NCBI GenBank assembly: GCA_038257655.1
Contig: JBBSJC010000429.1
Coordinates: forward strand, 1 to 7,267
DNA from: DASUME01 sp038257655
GTDB taxonomy: Bacteria; Myxococcota_A; Polyangia; Polyangiales; DASUME01
DNA length: 7,267 bases
Direction: 5' to 3'
Below, in pieces: positions 1-5,762 of the stretch. A program made the position numbers and the translations under genes. The notes under the pieces were generated by a model. That model ran no database searches and was not told the DNA's origin. It was given only the letters and a program-made list of their open reading frames with translations. Numbering within the stretch: the first letter of the stretch is position 1; each line of letters opens with the position of its first letter.

Positions 1-2
1 GC

Positions 3-110
3 ATACCAAGGTATCGGCCAAGGCCGACCGAAGTTGCTCCCGTCGCCGTCAAGGCTCACGACCAGGACAACGCTCACGCCCACGTGGAGAAAACGTCCTG
101 GCAGCCCTAG
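3..110 (+). CDS. Possible C-terminal end of an unidentified gene (partial)
   Basis: An open frame enters from the left edge and ends at a TAG at 108-110. It would encode about 35 residues ending in VEKTSWQP. In this frame roughly 70% of first and third codon positions are G/C but only about half of second positions, which is the coding pattern expected in a GC-rich genome; the other plus frames do not show it. No domain is recognisable. The piece is too short to identify and could be non-coding. If real, it converges on the receiver gene at 207-623. Confidence 0.25.
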   Translation: MPRYRPRPTEVAPVAVKAHDQDNAHAHVEKTSWQP

Positions 111-206
111 TGATCACCTACTTCTGGGGACCTGTACTTAGATGTCTGCCCTGGCTGCAAAGGGTAGGGGCAGGGCCCACTCAGCACGGAGCATGGGGCA
201 CCTTAC

Positions 207-623
207 TCATCGTTCCTGAGGACTACGCAACGCAGCGTGCTGAAGGCTCAGCTGGTGATGGCGAATCGCGCGTTCGAGAGACAGCGTCACGATGTCTAGG
301 TCGAAGGGTTTGGTAATGAAGTCGAAGGCGCCCGTGCGCCTCGCCTCCACGGCGGTCTGAATGCTGCCGAAGGCCGTGATCACGATCACCGGCAGGCCGG
401 GGATGCTCCCCTTGATGGCCCGGCACAGCTCGAGACCGTTCGCGTCACCCATGCGCAAATCCGTCAGCACGACGTCAAAGTGCGCGCCCTCTCGCGTGAG
501 CGCCAGCGCTTCGGAGGCGTTGGTACGCCACACAACCGAGAACCCTCGGAGCGAGAGCGCCTCTTCGAGCATCTCACAGCTCTCGCGATCGTCGTCGACC
601 GCCAAGACTCTTCCACGCGCCAT
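207..623 (-). CDS. Stand-alone response-regulator receiver (REC) protein, NtrC-style
   Basis: The 138-residue protein is one CheY-like receiver domain that would accept a phosphoryl group from a histidine kinase in the cytoplasm. The acidic pocket (D11, D12), phospho-acceptor D55 (in VVLTDLRM), switch T83 (in VIVITAFG) and invariant K105 (in FITKPF) are all visible. The wording TAFGSIQTAVEA and DFITKPFDLD is typical of NtrC-family receivers. The chain ends 33 residues after the lysine, in a helix like the NtrC linker (LSLERAIRHHQL), and no AAA+ or Fis domain follows in any minus frame down to base 1. The ATG at 623 is chosen because it starts directly before the receiver fold and has AGGA seven bases upstream; a longer reading back to 929 would add 102 residues unlike any receiver. 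It is divergent from the giant lipoprotein gene, sharing a 317-bp intergenic region with it. It is either a single-domain regulator or a truncated NtrC homologue. Confidence 0.88.
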   Translation of the reverse strand: MARGRVLAVDDDRESCEMLEEALSLRGFSVVWRTNASEALALTREGAHFDVVLTDLRMGDANGLELCRAIKGSIPGLPVIVITAFGSIQTAVEARRTGAFDFITKPFDLDIVTLSLERAIRHHQLSLQHAALRSPQER

Positions 624-741
624 GATCCTGTCCTGCAAATGCCCCAGGAGAGTGCAAGTCTGCGGCCAAGCGGGCAGCCGTTGGGACTCACACCGGACGT
701 GCCGCTCACGCGAAACGAAGCGAGCGCAACTTGTCTGCTGC

Positions 742-757
742 TGGCATGTCGCTTGCT
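742..757 (+). promoter_or_regulatory. Sigma-54 (RpoN) -24/-12 promoter for the giant lipoprotein
   Basis: TGGCATGTCGCTTGCT matches the family consensus TGGCACG-N4-TTGCW at every defined position except one C-to-T change. The invariant GG (743-744) and GC (755-756) are exactly ten bases apart. It points toward the lipoprotein gene and predicts transcription starting near 768, giving a leader of about 170 bases. Sigma-54 promoters need an AAA+ activator bound upstream; the adjacent receiver gene looks NtrC-like but lacks that domain, and I could not pick out a convincing activator palindrome upstream. The match is read from the sequence; its use in vivo is inferred. Confidence 0.62.
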
Positions 758-780
758 CGATTCGTGTCTCACGCTCCCTC

Positions 781-796
781 AAGACCGTAAGACCGT
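781..796 (+). repeat. Perfect tandem octamer AAGACCGT x2
   Basis: The octamer AAGACCGT occurs twice head to tail with no spacer, just downstream of the predicted sigma-54 transcription start. It could be a binding site for a regulator or a chance duplication; its role is unknown. Confidence 0.5.
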
Positions 797-823
797 GAAG
801 AGTGGCGCTATCAGAGAATACGA

Positions 824-844
824 CGTGTCGCACAATCCGACACG
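824..844 (+). promoter_or_regulatory. Inverted repeat CGTGTCG-N7-CGACACG in leader
   Basis: Two perfect 7-base arms are separated by seven bases. As DNA it resembles an operator for a dimeric regulator; as RNA it could form a stable 7-bp hairpin. It lies between the predicted sigma-54 start and the lipoprotein start codon. A downstream operator for either of the divergent genes, or part of a structured leader, are both possible. Confidence 0.45.
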
Positions 845-855
845 AGCTGCAGAAC

Positions 856-908
856 GCAACGTGACGCGCGTGGGGCTCGCAGCACGTTGCCTGCTCTCCT
901 TGGCAACG
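856..908 (+). promoter_or_regulatory. Three-arm leader element with two mutually exclusive hairpins
   Basis: The arm GCAACGTG (856-863) is perfectly complementary to CACGTTGC (883-890), giving 8 bp with a 19-base loop. The middle arm can instead pair with a third segment: CGTTGCC (885-891) with GGCAACG (902-908), giving 7 bp with a 10-base loop. The middle segment cannot join both stems at once, which is the hallmark layout of an attenuator or switching leader. The last arm ends 14 bases before ATG 923 and 32 before ATG 941. No U-tract follows, so any control would more likely act on translation. It could equally be clustered GCAACG half-sites for a DNA-binding protein. The pairing is seen; the function is inferred. 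Confidence 0.45.
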
Positions 909-940
909 AAAGTAACCACACCATGACATTCGAAGGGTTT

Positions 941-3900
941 ATGCGCATACCATCGTACCGCGGATCGCTCCATAATTGCTCGGCAGTGGGCCTCCTGTGC
1001 CTGACTCTTGCGGCTTGCGGAGGTGGAGCGAACGGCGGAGCCGGCAACGCTCCTGGTGAGAACACGGGCGGTGGCGAGAACAATAATTCGCAGGGTTCCC
1101 ACGGCGGCACGGGTACCAACAGCGGTGCGGATCGCGATGGCGGTTCCGAGATGGATGGCGGCGACAGCGGGGGCGACGGGGCGTGCAAGGACAGCTGTGC
1201 GGTGGACGACTGCGGTGAGTTCGTAAGCGATGGATGCGGGGGCCACCTCGTATGCCAGAGCGCGTGTAGTGTTGGTCAGGTCTGCGGTGTGCTGCGTCCT
1301 GACAAGTGTGACTACCCTCCTCCGGCAGCCTGCCTACCCAAGACGGCAGGCGACGTATGCACGGGTAAATGCGGTCCGGTCGAGGACGGCTGTAGCGACG
1401 TCGTGCTCTGTGGCGCTAACAATGGTGGTGTTACCTGCGGTGCCGCTCAGTACTGTCAGGGCGCAACTTGCGTGGACACGGCGACTTGTGCTCCCAAGAG
1501 TGCTGCGGAAGTCTGCTCGGGCAAGTGCGGTGTCATAAGCGACGGCTGTAGCGACGTCATCTTCTGTACGGACCAGAACGGTGGCCTGAGCTGCGGCGCA
1601 GGCAAGAAGTGTGATGAGAGTGGCAACGGGCTGACTAGCAACACCTGCGGCGACTTACCGCCCGATACCTGCGTTCCCGAGGAGCCTGCCGTCGCATGTG
1701 CCAGCAACTGCGGCATCGTGAGCGATGGCTGTAGTGACCAGATCGATTGTGACCTATCTGGTTTCGGTTGCGCAAACGGGGAGAGCTGCGGCGGCGGAGG
1801 AACTCCTGGTGAGTGTGGTAGTGGCACGGTCTGCACGCCCATTCCCGAAGCCGACGTGTGCGCGGGCAAGTGTGGATTCATGCCTGATGGGTGCGGCGCA
1901 GGCTATCTGTGCAGCACCGGCAATGGCGGCCAGACTTGCGATGCAAACGCCGGCGAGAGCTGTGGCGGAGGTGGCGTCGTCAACCAGTGTGGTAAGGCCG
2001 CGTGCGTGCCTAAGACCAAGCTCCAGGCCTGCCCCGGAAGCGGTAGCTACAAGAGCTGCGGAAAGGTATCCAATGGCTGCGGAGACCTTATTGATTGCGA
2101 CGGTTGCGCGCAGGGCCAAAGCTGCGGGCTGCAGACCGCAAACATCTGCGCTGACATCCCGTCCTGTCAACCGAGCGCGGTCGGCGTTGCCTGCGCAGGC
2201 AAGTGCGGCACGGTACCGGATGGTTGCGGCGGCACCTACAGCTGCAGCAGCAGCAATGGCGGCGTGTCCTGCGGAACAGGCGAGTATTGCGGTGCAAGCC
2301 AGGCGAACACCTGTGGTGCCCCCCAAGTAACATGCACACCCAAGACCTGCAGTCAGCTCGGCCATAGCTGCGGCTTGGCCTCGGATGGTTGCGGCCATGT
2401 GATCAACTGCTGGCCAGGCTGTTCGCCGAGCAATGCCAACTGCGCAGGCAGCTGCGCAAGTGGCTCGGCCTGTCTTTCTGCGGCAGGCACTTCGGCGCAG
2501 TCATGCGTGCAGGGAGCACCCTCTTGTACAGGTTCCCTGTGCAACACTGTTCCTACTAGTTGCGCCGCGGCATCGCCGACGCGGCTGACTGGCACCGTGC
2601 GTACACCTGGTGTGTTGAGTGGTGGCTCGTATATCAACCAGCTGCCGATCCCCAACGCGCTCGTGTATATCCCAGCCCAAGCCAACAGCGACTTGCCCGG
2701 CATCTTCGAGGGCGTCGATGCCAACAACTCCCTGTCTTGCGGACGCTGCACGGACGAAAAGCTCGTTGCAGACGGCGAGTCTGTGCTGGCGGCAGCGGTA
2801 AGCGACTTCAAGGGTCAGTTCACTTTAGAAGGTCGGATTCCGGTCGATACCGCTTTCAGGCTGGTGATCAAGATCGGCAAGTGGCGTCGCGTGGTTCAGG
2901 TTCCCGCGGGCATTGCCCAAGCCTGCGCGAGCAAGGCGCTTGCCCTGGACTACACGCGGCTACCCGCGAGCGCGAACGACGGGTTGAATGGCACGCACCT
3001 CCCTAAGATCGCGATCTCGACTGGTCAGGTAGATGAGATGGAATGCGTCTTCCGCAACATCGGGGTAAAGGACACAGAGTTTACGGTTCCATCGCAGAGC
3101 GGCAGCATCCATATGTACCGATCCAATGGTGCGCGCATGGGGGCACCGAGTACGACCGTGTGCAGCGGACAATACTGGGACGGGTCGCGCAATCGTAACT
3201 GTTCGAGCAGCAGCAACATAGGCTGCAAGAACAGCTACGCCGGCTGCTCGTGGGGAATCGACAACGTGTCCGTGGCCGATACCACGCTATTTGCCAGTCA
3301 GAGTACGATCAACGGCTACGATCTGGTGGTGTTCGACTGCGAAGGCAGCGAGCAGCGCCACGGCGCGACCGAAGGCGCGCGTATCGAATCCTACGTCAAT
3401 GCGGGCGGACGCATGTTCGCAAGCCACTTCAGCTACGTCTGGATCGAAAGCAACGGCACACTTAATCAGTCGGCAACTTGGGGCACAAGCGGTTCCGCAA
3501 GCTCGGGAACGGGCTTCATCTCATTGCCTTCCGGCCCCACGGCACGTACGGGTGCCAATGCGGTCAAGAGTGTCTTGTTCAGGGATTGGCTCGACTGGCA
3601 GGGAGCTCTGACGGGTACCACGGCCAACGTACTTAACAATCCCACCACCCCTCAGTTCGCGATTACAGACCCGCGTGATCGCGCGGGAGCGAGCGTGGGT
3701 GCGGCCACGGATGAGTGGGTGTATCGCACGAGCAGCGGCGCGAAGGTGCAGCAGCTCTCGTTCAACACACCTTATGCTGCTAGCGAGCAAGCGATCTGCG
3801 GACGCGTCGCCTATAGCGGGTTCCATGTCGCGAGCGCCTCAGACAACAGCGGCCTGTACTTCCCGGATGTGTGCACGGGCGGCGAGCTGAGCGCGCAGGA

Positions 3901-5164
3901 GAAGATCCTAGCTTTCATGCTGTTCGATCTTTCGACCTGCGTGTCTGCGGGCGACCCGCCACAGCCACCCGCGTGTACACCCAAGACCAGCGCGCAACTG
4001 TGCCCTGGCGAAAACGACGCCTGCGGTTACGTGGCCGATGGCTGTGGCGGTGTCGTCAACTGCGCGGGCTGCAGCGCAGGCTTCTTTTGCGACGGAAACA
4101 CCTGCCGTCCCCAAGAATGCACTCCTGCGACTTGCACTTCACTTGGATTCACCTGTGGACTGCACGCAGATGGCTGCGGCGGTGTCGCTCGCAACTCCCA
4201 GGGAGCGGAGAGCTGCGGCACCTGTAGCGACGGTCAGATCTGCGGCCTGGGTGGTCCTGGCTTGTGTGGAACGCCGAGCTGCACGCCCATCCCTGTGGGC
4301 ACCGCCTGTCCTGCGAACTCGTGCGGCCTCGTCAGCAACGGCTGCGGCGGTACCTATGACTGTGGATCATGCACGAACGGACAGGTATGCGGCGGAGGAG
4401 GCAGCAACCTCTGCGGCCCTGGGAGCTGTGCGCCGATCAGCAAGGCTGCGGCGTGTGCGAGTAAGAACTGTGGTCTAGTTGGCGATGGCTGTGGCGGCAG
4501 CTACGAGTGCGGCTCCTGCATTGCGCCTGACAGCTGCGGCGGTGGCGGCCAGGCCAACGTGTGCGGTCATCCGGTGTGCACACCCCTTACCAAGGACATG
4601 GCTTGTAGCGGTCTGCAGTGCGGTTGGGTGAGCAACGGCTGCGGCGGCGCGATCCAGTGTGGCACCTGCCCAGATGGAGGCGTGTGCGGCGGCGCGGGGC
4701 CCAACCTTTGTGGCAACTCGTGTGCTCCGACCACGTGCAGTGCCGCGCAGGCCCAATGTGGTGCGATCTCGGATCAATGCGGCAGCGTGCTCAACTGCGG
4801 CAGCTGCCCGCTAGGCCAGAGCTGTGGCGTCAACGGCGCGAACAAGTGCGGTACAGGCACACCTTGCATGCCGCGCGACTGCAGCCAAGCGGGTGCACAG
4901 TGCGGCCTCGTCGGAGATGGCTGCGGCGCCGTGCTCGATTGCGGCCCATGCACGCAGCCTGGGTTTACCTGCGGTGGGGCAGGCCAGGCTAACCAGTGCG
5001 GCATCGGAACCGGAGGCTGCAACAAGCTGACGTGTCAGGGACAGAACGTGCAGTGCGGGGCGGCCAGTGACGGCTGCGGCGGTCTGCTCGACTGCGGTGG
5101 CTGCTCACCGGGGTATGGATGTGAACGCGGTGCGTGCGAACAGCTACCACCCATCATCCTTTGA
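941..5164 (+). CDS. Giant cysteine-rich lipoprotein with 8+8 disulfide modules around a GATase/ThuA-like centre
   Basis: The 1407-residue protein begins with a lipoprotein signal (hydrophobic stretch, lipobox LAAC, lipidated C26). A Gly/Asn/Asp-rich linker to about residue 80 probably lifts the rest off the membrane. Eight 8-cysteine modules fill about 82-511. A beta domain resembling carboxypeptidase-regulatory/CNA-B folds (RLTGTVRTPG to about 672) leads into an alpha/beta region like glutamine amidotransferase or ThuA folds, with YDLVVFDCEG, YVNAGGRMFASHFSYVW and CGRVAYSGFHV, ending in FMLFDLSTCV near 1001. Eight further modules span 1012-1399. By hand I count about 148 cysteines. ATG 941 is chosen because it gives a normal 26-residue signal; GAAGG lies only four to five bases upstream. 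ATG 923 and TTG 887 are in-frame alternatives. From memory, proteins with this repeat in Sorangium-type genomes are sometimes labelled 'tryptophan synthase alpha chain', for which nothing here gives support. The protein is probably exported and surface-exposed, with binding or adhesion a guess; no enzymatic role can be shown. Confidence 0.88.
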   Translation: MRIPSYRGSLHNCSAVGLLCLTLAACGGGANGGAGNAPGENTGGGENNNSQGSHGGTGTNSGADRDGGSEMDGGDSGGDGACKDSCAVDDCGEFVSDGCGGHLVCQSACSVGQVCGVLRPDKCDYPPPAACLPKTAGDVCTGKCGPVEDGCSDVVLCGANNGGVTCGAAQYCQGATCVDTATCAPKSAAEVCSGKCGVISDGCSDVIFCTDQNGGLSCGAGKKCDESGNGLTSNTCGDLPPDTCVPEEPAVACASNCGIVSDGCSDQIDCDLSGFGCANGESCGGGGTPGECGSGTVCTPIPEADVCAGKCGFMPDGCGAGYLCSTGNGGQTCDANAGESCGGGGVVNQCGKAACVPKTKLQACPGSGSYKSCGKVSNGCGDLIDCDGCAQGQSCGLQTANICADIPSCQPSAVGVACAGKCGTVPDGCGGTYSCSSSNGGVSCGTGEYCGASQANTCGAPQVTCTPKTCSQLGHSCGLASDGCGHVINCWPGCSPSNANCAGSCASGSACLSAAGTSAQSCVQGAPSCTGSLCNTVPTSCAAASPTRLTGTVRTPGVLSGGSYINQLPIPNALVYIPAQANSDLPGIFEGVDANNSLSCGRCTDEKLVADGESVLAAAVSDFKGQFTLEGRIPVDTAFRLVIKIGKWRRVVQVPAGIAQACASKALALDYTRLPASANDGLNGTHLPKIAISTGQVDEMECVFRNIGVKDTEFTVPSQSGSIHMYRSNGARMGAPSTTVCSGQYWDGSRNRNCSSSSNIGCKNSYAGCSWGIDNVSVADTTLFASQSTINGYDLVVFDCEGSEQRHGATEGARIESYVNAGGRMFASHFSYVWIESNGTLNQSATWGTSGSASSGTGFISLPSGPTARTGANAVKSVLFRDWLDWQGALTGTTANVLNNPTTPQFAITDPRDRAGASVGAATDEWVYRTSSGAKVQQLSFNTPYAASEQAICGRVAYSGFHVASASDNSGLYFPDVCTGGELSAQEKILAFMLFDLSTCVSAGDPPQPPACTPKTSAQLCPGENDACGYVADGCGGVVNCAGCSAGFFCDGNTCRPQECTPATCTSLGFTCGLHADGCGGVARNSQGAESCGTCSDGQICGLGGPGLCGTPSCTPIPVGTACPANSCGLVSNGCGGTYDCGSCTNGQVCGGGGSNLCGPGSCAPISKAAACASKNCGLVGDGCGGSYECGSCIAPDSCGGGGQANVCGHPVCTPLTKDMACSGLQCGWVSNGCGGAIQCGTCPDGGVCGGAGPNLCGNSCAPTTCSAAQAQCGAISDQCGSVLNCGSCPLGQSCGVNGANKCGTGTPCMPRDCSQAGAQCGLVGDGCGAVLDCGPCTQPGFTCGGAGQANQCGIGTGGCNKLTCQGQNVQCGAASDGCGGLLDCGGCSPGYGCERGACEQLPPIIL
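1184..2473 (+). repeat. N-terminal array: eight 8-cysteine modules
   Basis: In the 941-start numbering, modules begin at C82, C131, C183, C244, C298, C355, C409 and C465, each 42-54 residues long. The usual framework is CxPK...CxGKCG...DGC...C...C...C...C. Seven modules have exactly eight cysteines; the eighth has nine. Modules 2, 3, 4, 5 and 7 have a wide gap of 7-9 between cysteines five and six, commonly with NGG. Modules 1, 6 and 8 have a short gap of 3-4. Modules 2, 3 and 4 share DGCSD, and an 18-base stretch is identical at 1385-1402 and 1541-1558, suggesting local duplication. Four more cysteines (to about base 2563) trail the array. Confidence 0.85.
2582..3943 (+). other. Central domain pair of the giant lipoprotein
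   Basis: The first part (RLTGTVRTPG, PIPNALVYIP, VSDFKGQFTLEGRIPV) reads like a carboxypeptidase-regulatory-like beta sandwich, with a small CGRC insert. The second part starts with LPKIAISTGQVDEMECVF, alternates strand and helix, and contains YDLVVFDCEG and VNAGGRMFASHFSYVW, like the amidotransferase class I/ThuA fold. It closes with QEKILAFMLFDLSTCV. I recall similar domain pairs in other myxobacterial lipoproteins. No complete catalytic triad is evident, so binding rather than catalysis is the safer reading. The domain assignment is pattern-based. Confidence 0.55.
3974..5137 (+). repeat. C-terminal array: eight 8-cysteine modules
   Basis: In the 941-start numbering, modules begin at C1012, C1060, C1114, C1163, C1213, C1261, C1309 and C1360. 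Every one has exactly eight cysteines and a CxxC (mostly CGxC) after DGCGG or a close variant. This array is more uniform than the N-terminal one and contains no wide-gap modules. Module 2 has ten residues (VARNSQGAES) where its neighbours have three, between GCGG and CGTC, an insertion of seven that keeps the cysteine count. Module 6 has DQCGS instead of DGCGG. The last module is the shortest and ends the protein eight residues later. Confidence 0.85.
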
Positions 5165-5180
5165 GCGGGATCATCTCGCT
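5164..5180 (+). terminator. Weak stem-loop at the giant gene's stop codon
   Basis: The last base of the TGA starts a 7-bp stem with one G-U pair and a three-base loop: AGCGGGA, TCA, TCTCGCT. No T-tract follows, so it is at best a weak or Rho-assisted terminator. It could be a chance pairing in GC-rich DNA. Confidence 0.2.
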
Positions 5181-5194
5181 GCGCGAGTTCCCAC

Positions 5195-5213
5195 GGGGAA
5201 GGTTCCCCCCCCC
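5195..5213. repeat. GGGGAA/TTCCCC palindrome running into a C9 tract
   Basis: GGGGAA and TTCCCC (5195-5200 and 5203-5208) are perfect inverted arms separated by GG, and the second arm merges with nine consecutive C (5205-5213). The tract is intergenic, between the giant lipoprotein and the small minus-strand gene. Homopolymers of this length are prone to slippage and to sequencing error. It lies outside any gene I call. Confidence 0.5.
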
Positions 5214-5268
5214 GAACAATCCACCCGACCCGCCAAACCTTACTGTCACGATCCCGCGCCGCTCCAAG

Positions 5269-5523
5269 TCAGGAATGCGCAAGCCTCGCGCCGCCCGGCG
5301 GCTCACTCGTGCCCCGCGAAGGCTCACGCAGCTCAAGCTCGTACGGCGATGTGATCGTGCGCGCCCCTACTGCCGCGAGTAGCGCAAACTCGTCGTCCGG
5401 CGCAATCCGCAGGTCCTCGATCATGCTCCGCACGTCTTCGCGCTCGATCGGTGGCACCCGCACCAGAAAGAAGGGCCAGACTTGTTCGCGGAGCCTCTTC
5501 CACGGAGAACGTGAGCTACTCAT
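5269..5523 (-). CDS. Small hypothetical protein, 84 residues
   Basis: The frame has strong G/C bias at third positions and a plausible protein composition. There is a basic N-terminus, a hydrophobic stretch (VWPFFLVRVPP, about 15-25), an acidic helix (EREDVRSMIEDLRI, about 27-40) and a polar, proline-containing tail. There is no signal peptide and no family I recognise. The ATG at 523 from the window's 5,000 mark (5523) follows GGAG about 11 bases upstream, inside the end of the preceding small ORF. The gene is antisense to its large neighbours and divergent from the beta-barrel gene. Only codon bias and local context support it. Confidence 0.5.
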   Translation of the reverse strand: MSSSRSPWKRLREQVWPFFLVRVPPIEREDVRSMIEDLRIAPDDEFALLAAVGARTITSPYELELREPSRGTSEPPGGARLAHS

Positions 5524-5530
5524 GACGCAC

Positions 5531-5722
5531 CTACTCCATCAAGATACGGCCGGACGCGATCTCTTGCACATATCGCTCAGTCGAGCATGCCGGACCAAGG
5601 CGAGATGGCCGACATCGCTGCCCAATATGTCGGCGCGCTAACGACTCCAGCGAGATAAATCCAGGTACTCCCGCTAGCTGAAATCGCGCGCGTTGCTCTT
5701 GGTGGTCCGCGAAATTCGCCAA
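5531..5722 (-). CDS. Doubtful small ORF, 63 residues, TTG start
   Basis: This frame ends in ATGGAGTAG seven bases before the ATG of the 84-residue gene, which is compatible with translational coupling. However, third-position G/C bias is weak and the start would be TTG. No domain is recognised in LAGVPGFISLESLARRHIGQ or elsewhere. It may simply be the leader region of the downstream gene, or a decayed gene. Confidence is low. Confidence 0.2.
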   Translation of the reverse strand: MANFADHQEQRARFQLAGVPGFISLESLARRHIGQRCRPSRLGPACSTERYVQEIASGRILME

Positions 5723-5762
5723 GTCATGTCACACGAACCAGCGCCGGGTTCTGCCCGCTACC

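Noticed and set aside
1..206. Missing AAA+ domain of the receiver gene in a shifted frame
   Set aside because: None of the minus frames shows a Walker A (GESGTGKE-like) or GAFTGA motif before the window edge; early stops interrupt all of them.
624..929. N-terminal extension of the receiver ORF to 929 on the minus strand
   Set aside because: The extra 102 residues are Cys/Arg-rich and unlike any receiver extension, a good start with AGGA lies at 623, and the stretch holds the leader and sigma-54 promoter of the opposite gene.
1754..2398. Long antisense ORF (214 residues) and others inside the giant gene
   Set aside because: Their composition is alanine/arginine-rich and mirrors the repetitive Cys/Gly codons of the plus-strand gene; no start context or motif supports them.
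1184..5137. CRISPR array or DNA-level tandem repeat
   Set aside because: The periodicity is at protein level with 42-54 residue spacing and divergent nucleotides; there are no identical short repeats with spacers.
941..5164. Reading the giant protein as tryptophan synthase alpha chain
   Set aside because: That label is, as I recall, attached to similar Cys-rich repeats in databases, but no TIM-barrel or catalytic motif of that enzyme is present.
5531..5727. Decayed transposase in the frame containing REYLDLSRWSR
   Set aside because: The frame has three stops and only a vague resemblance; no catalytic motif or flanking repeat supports it.
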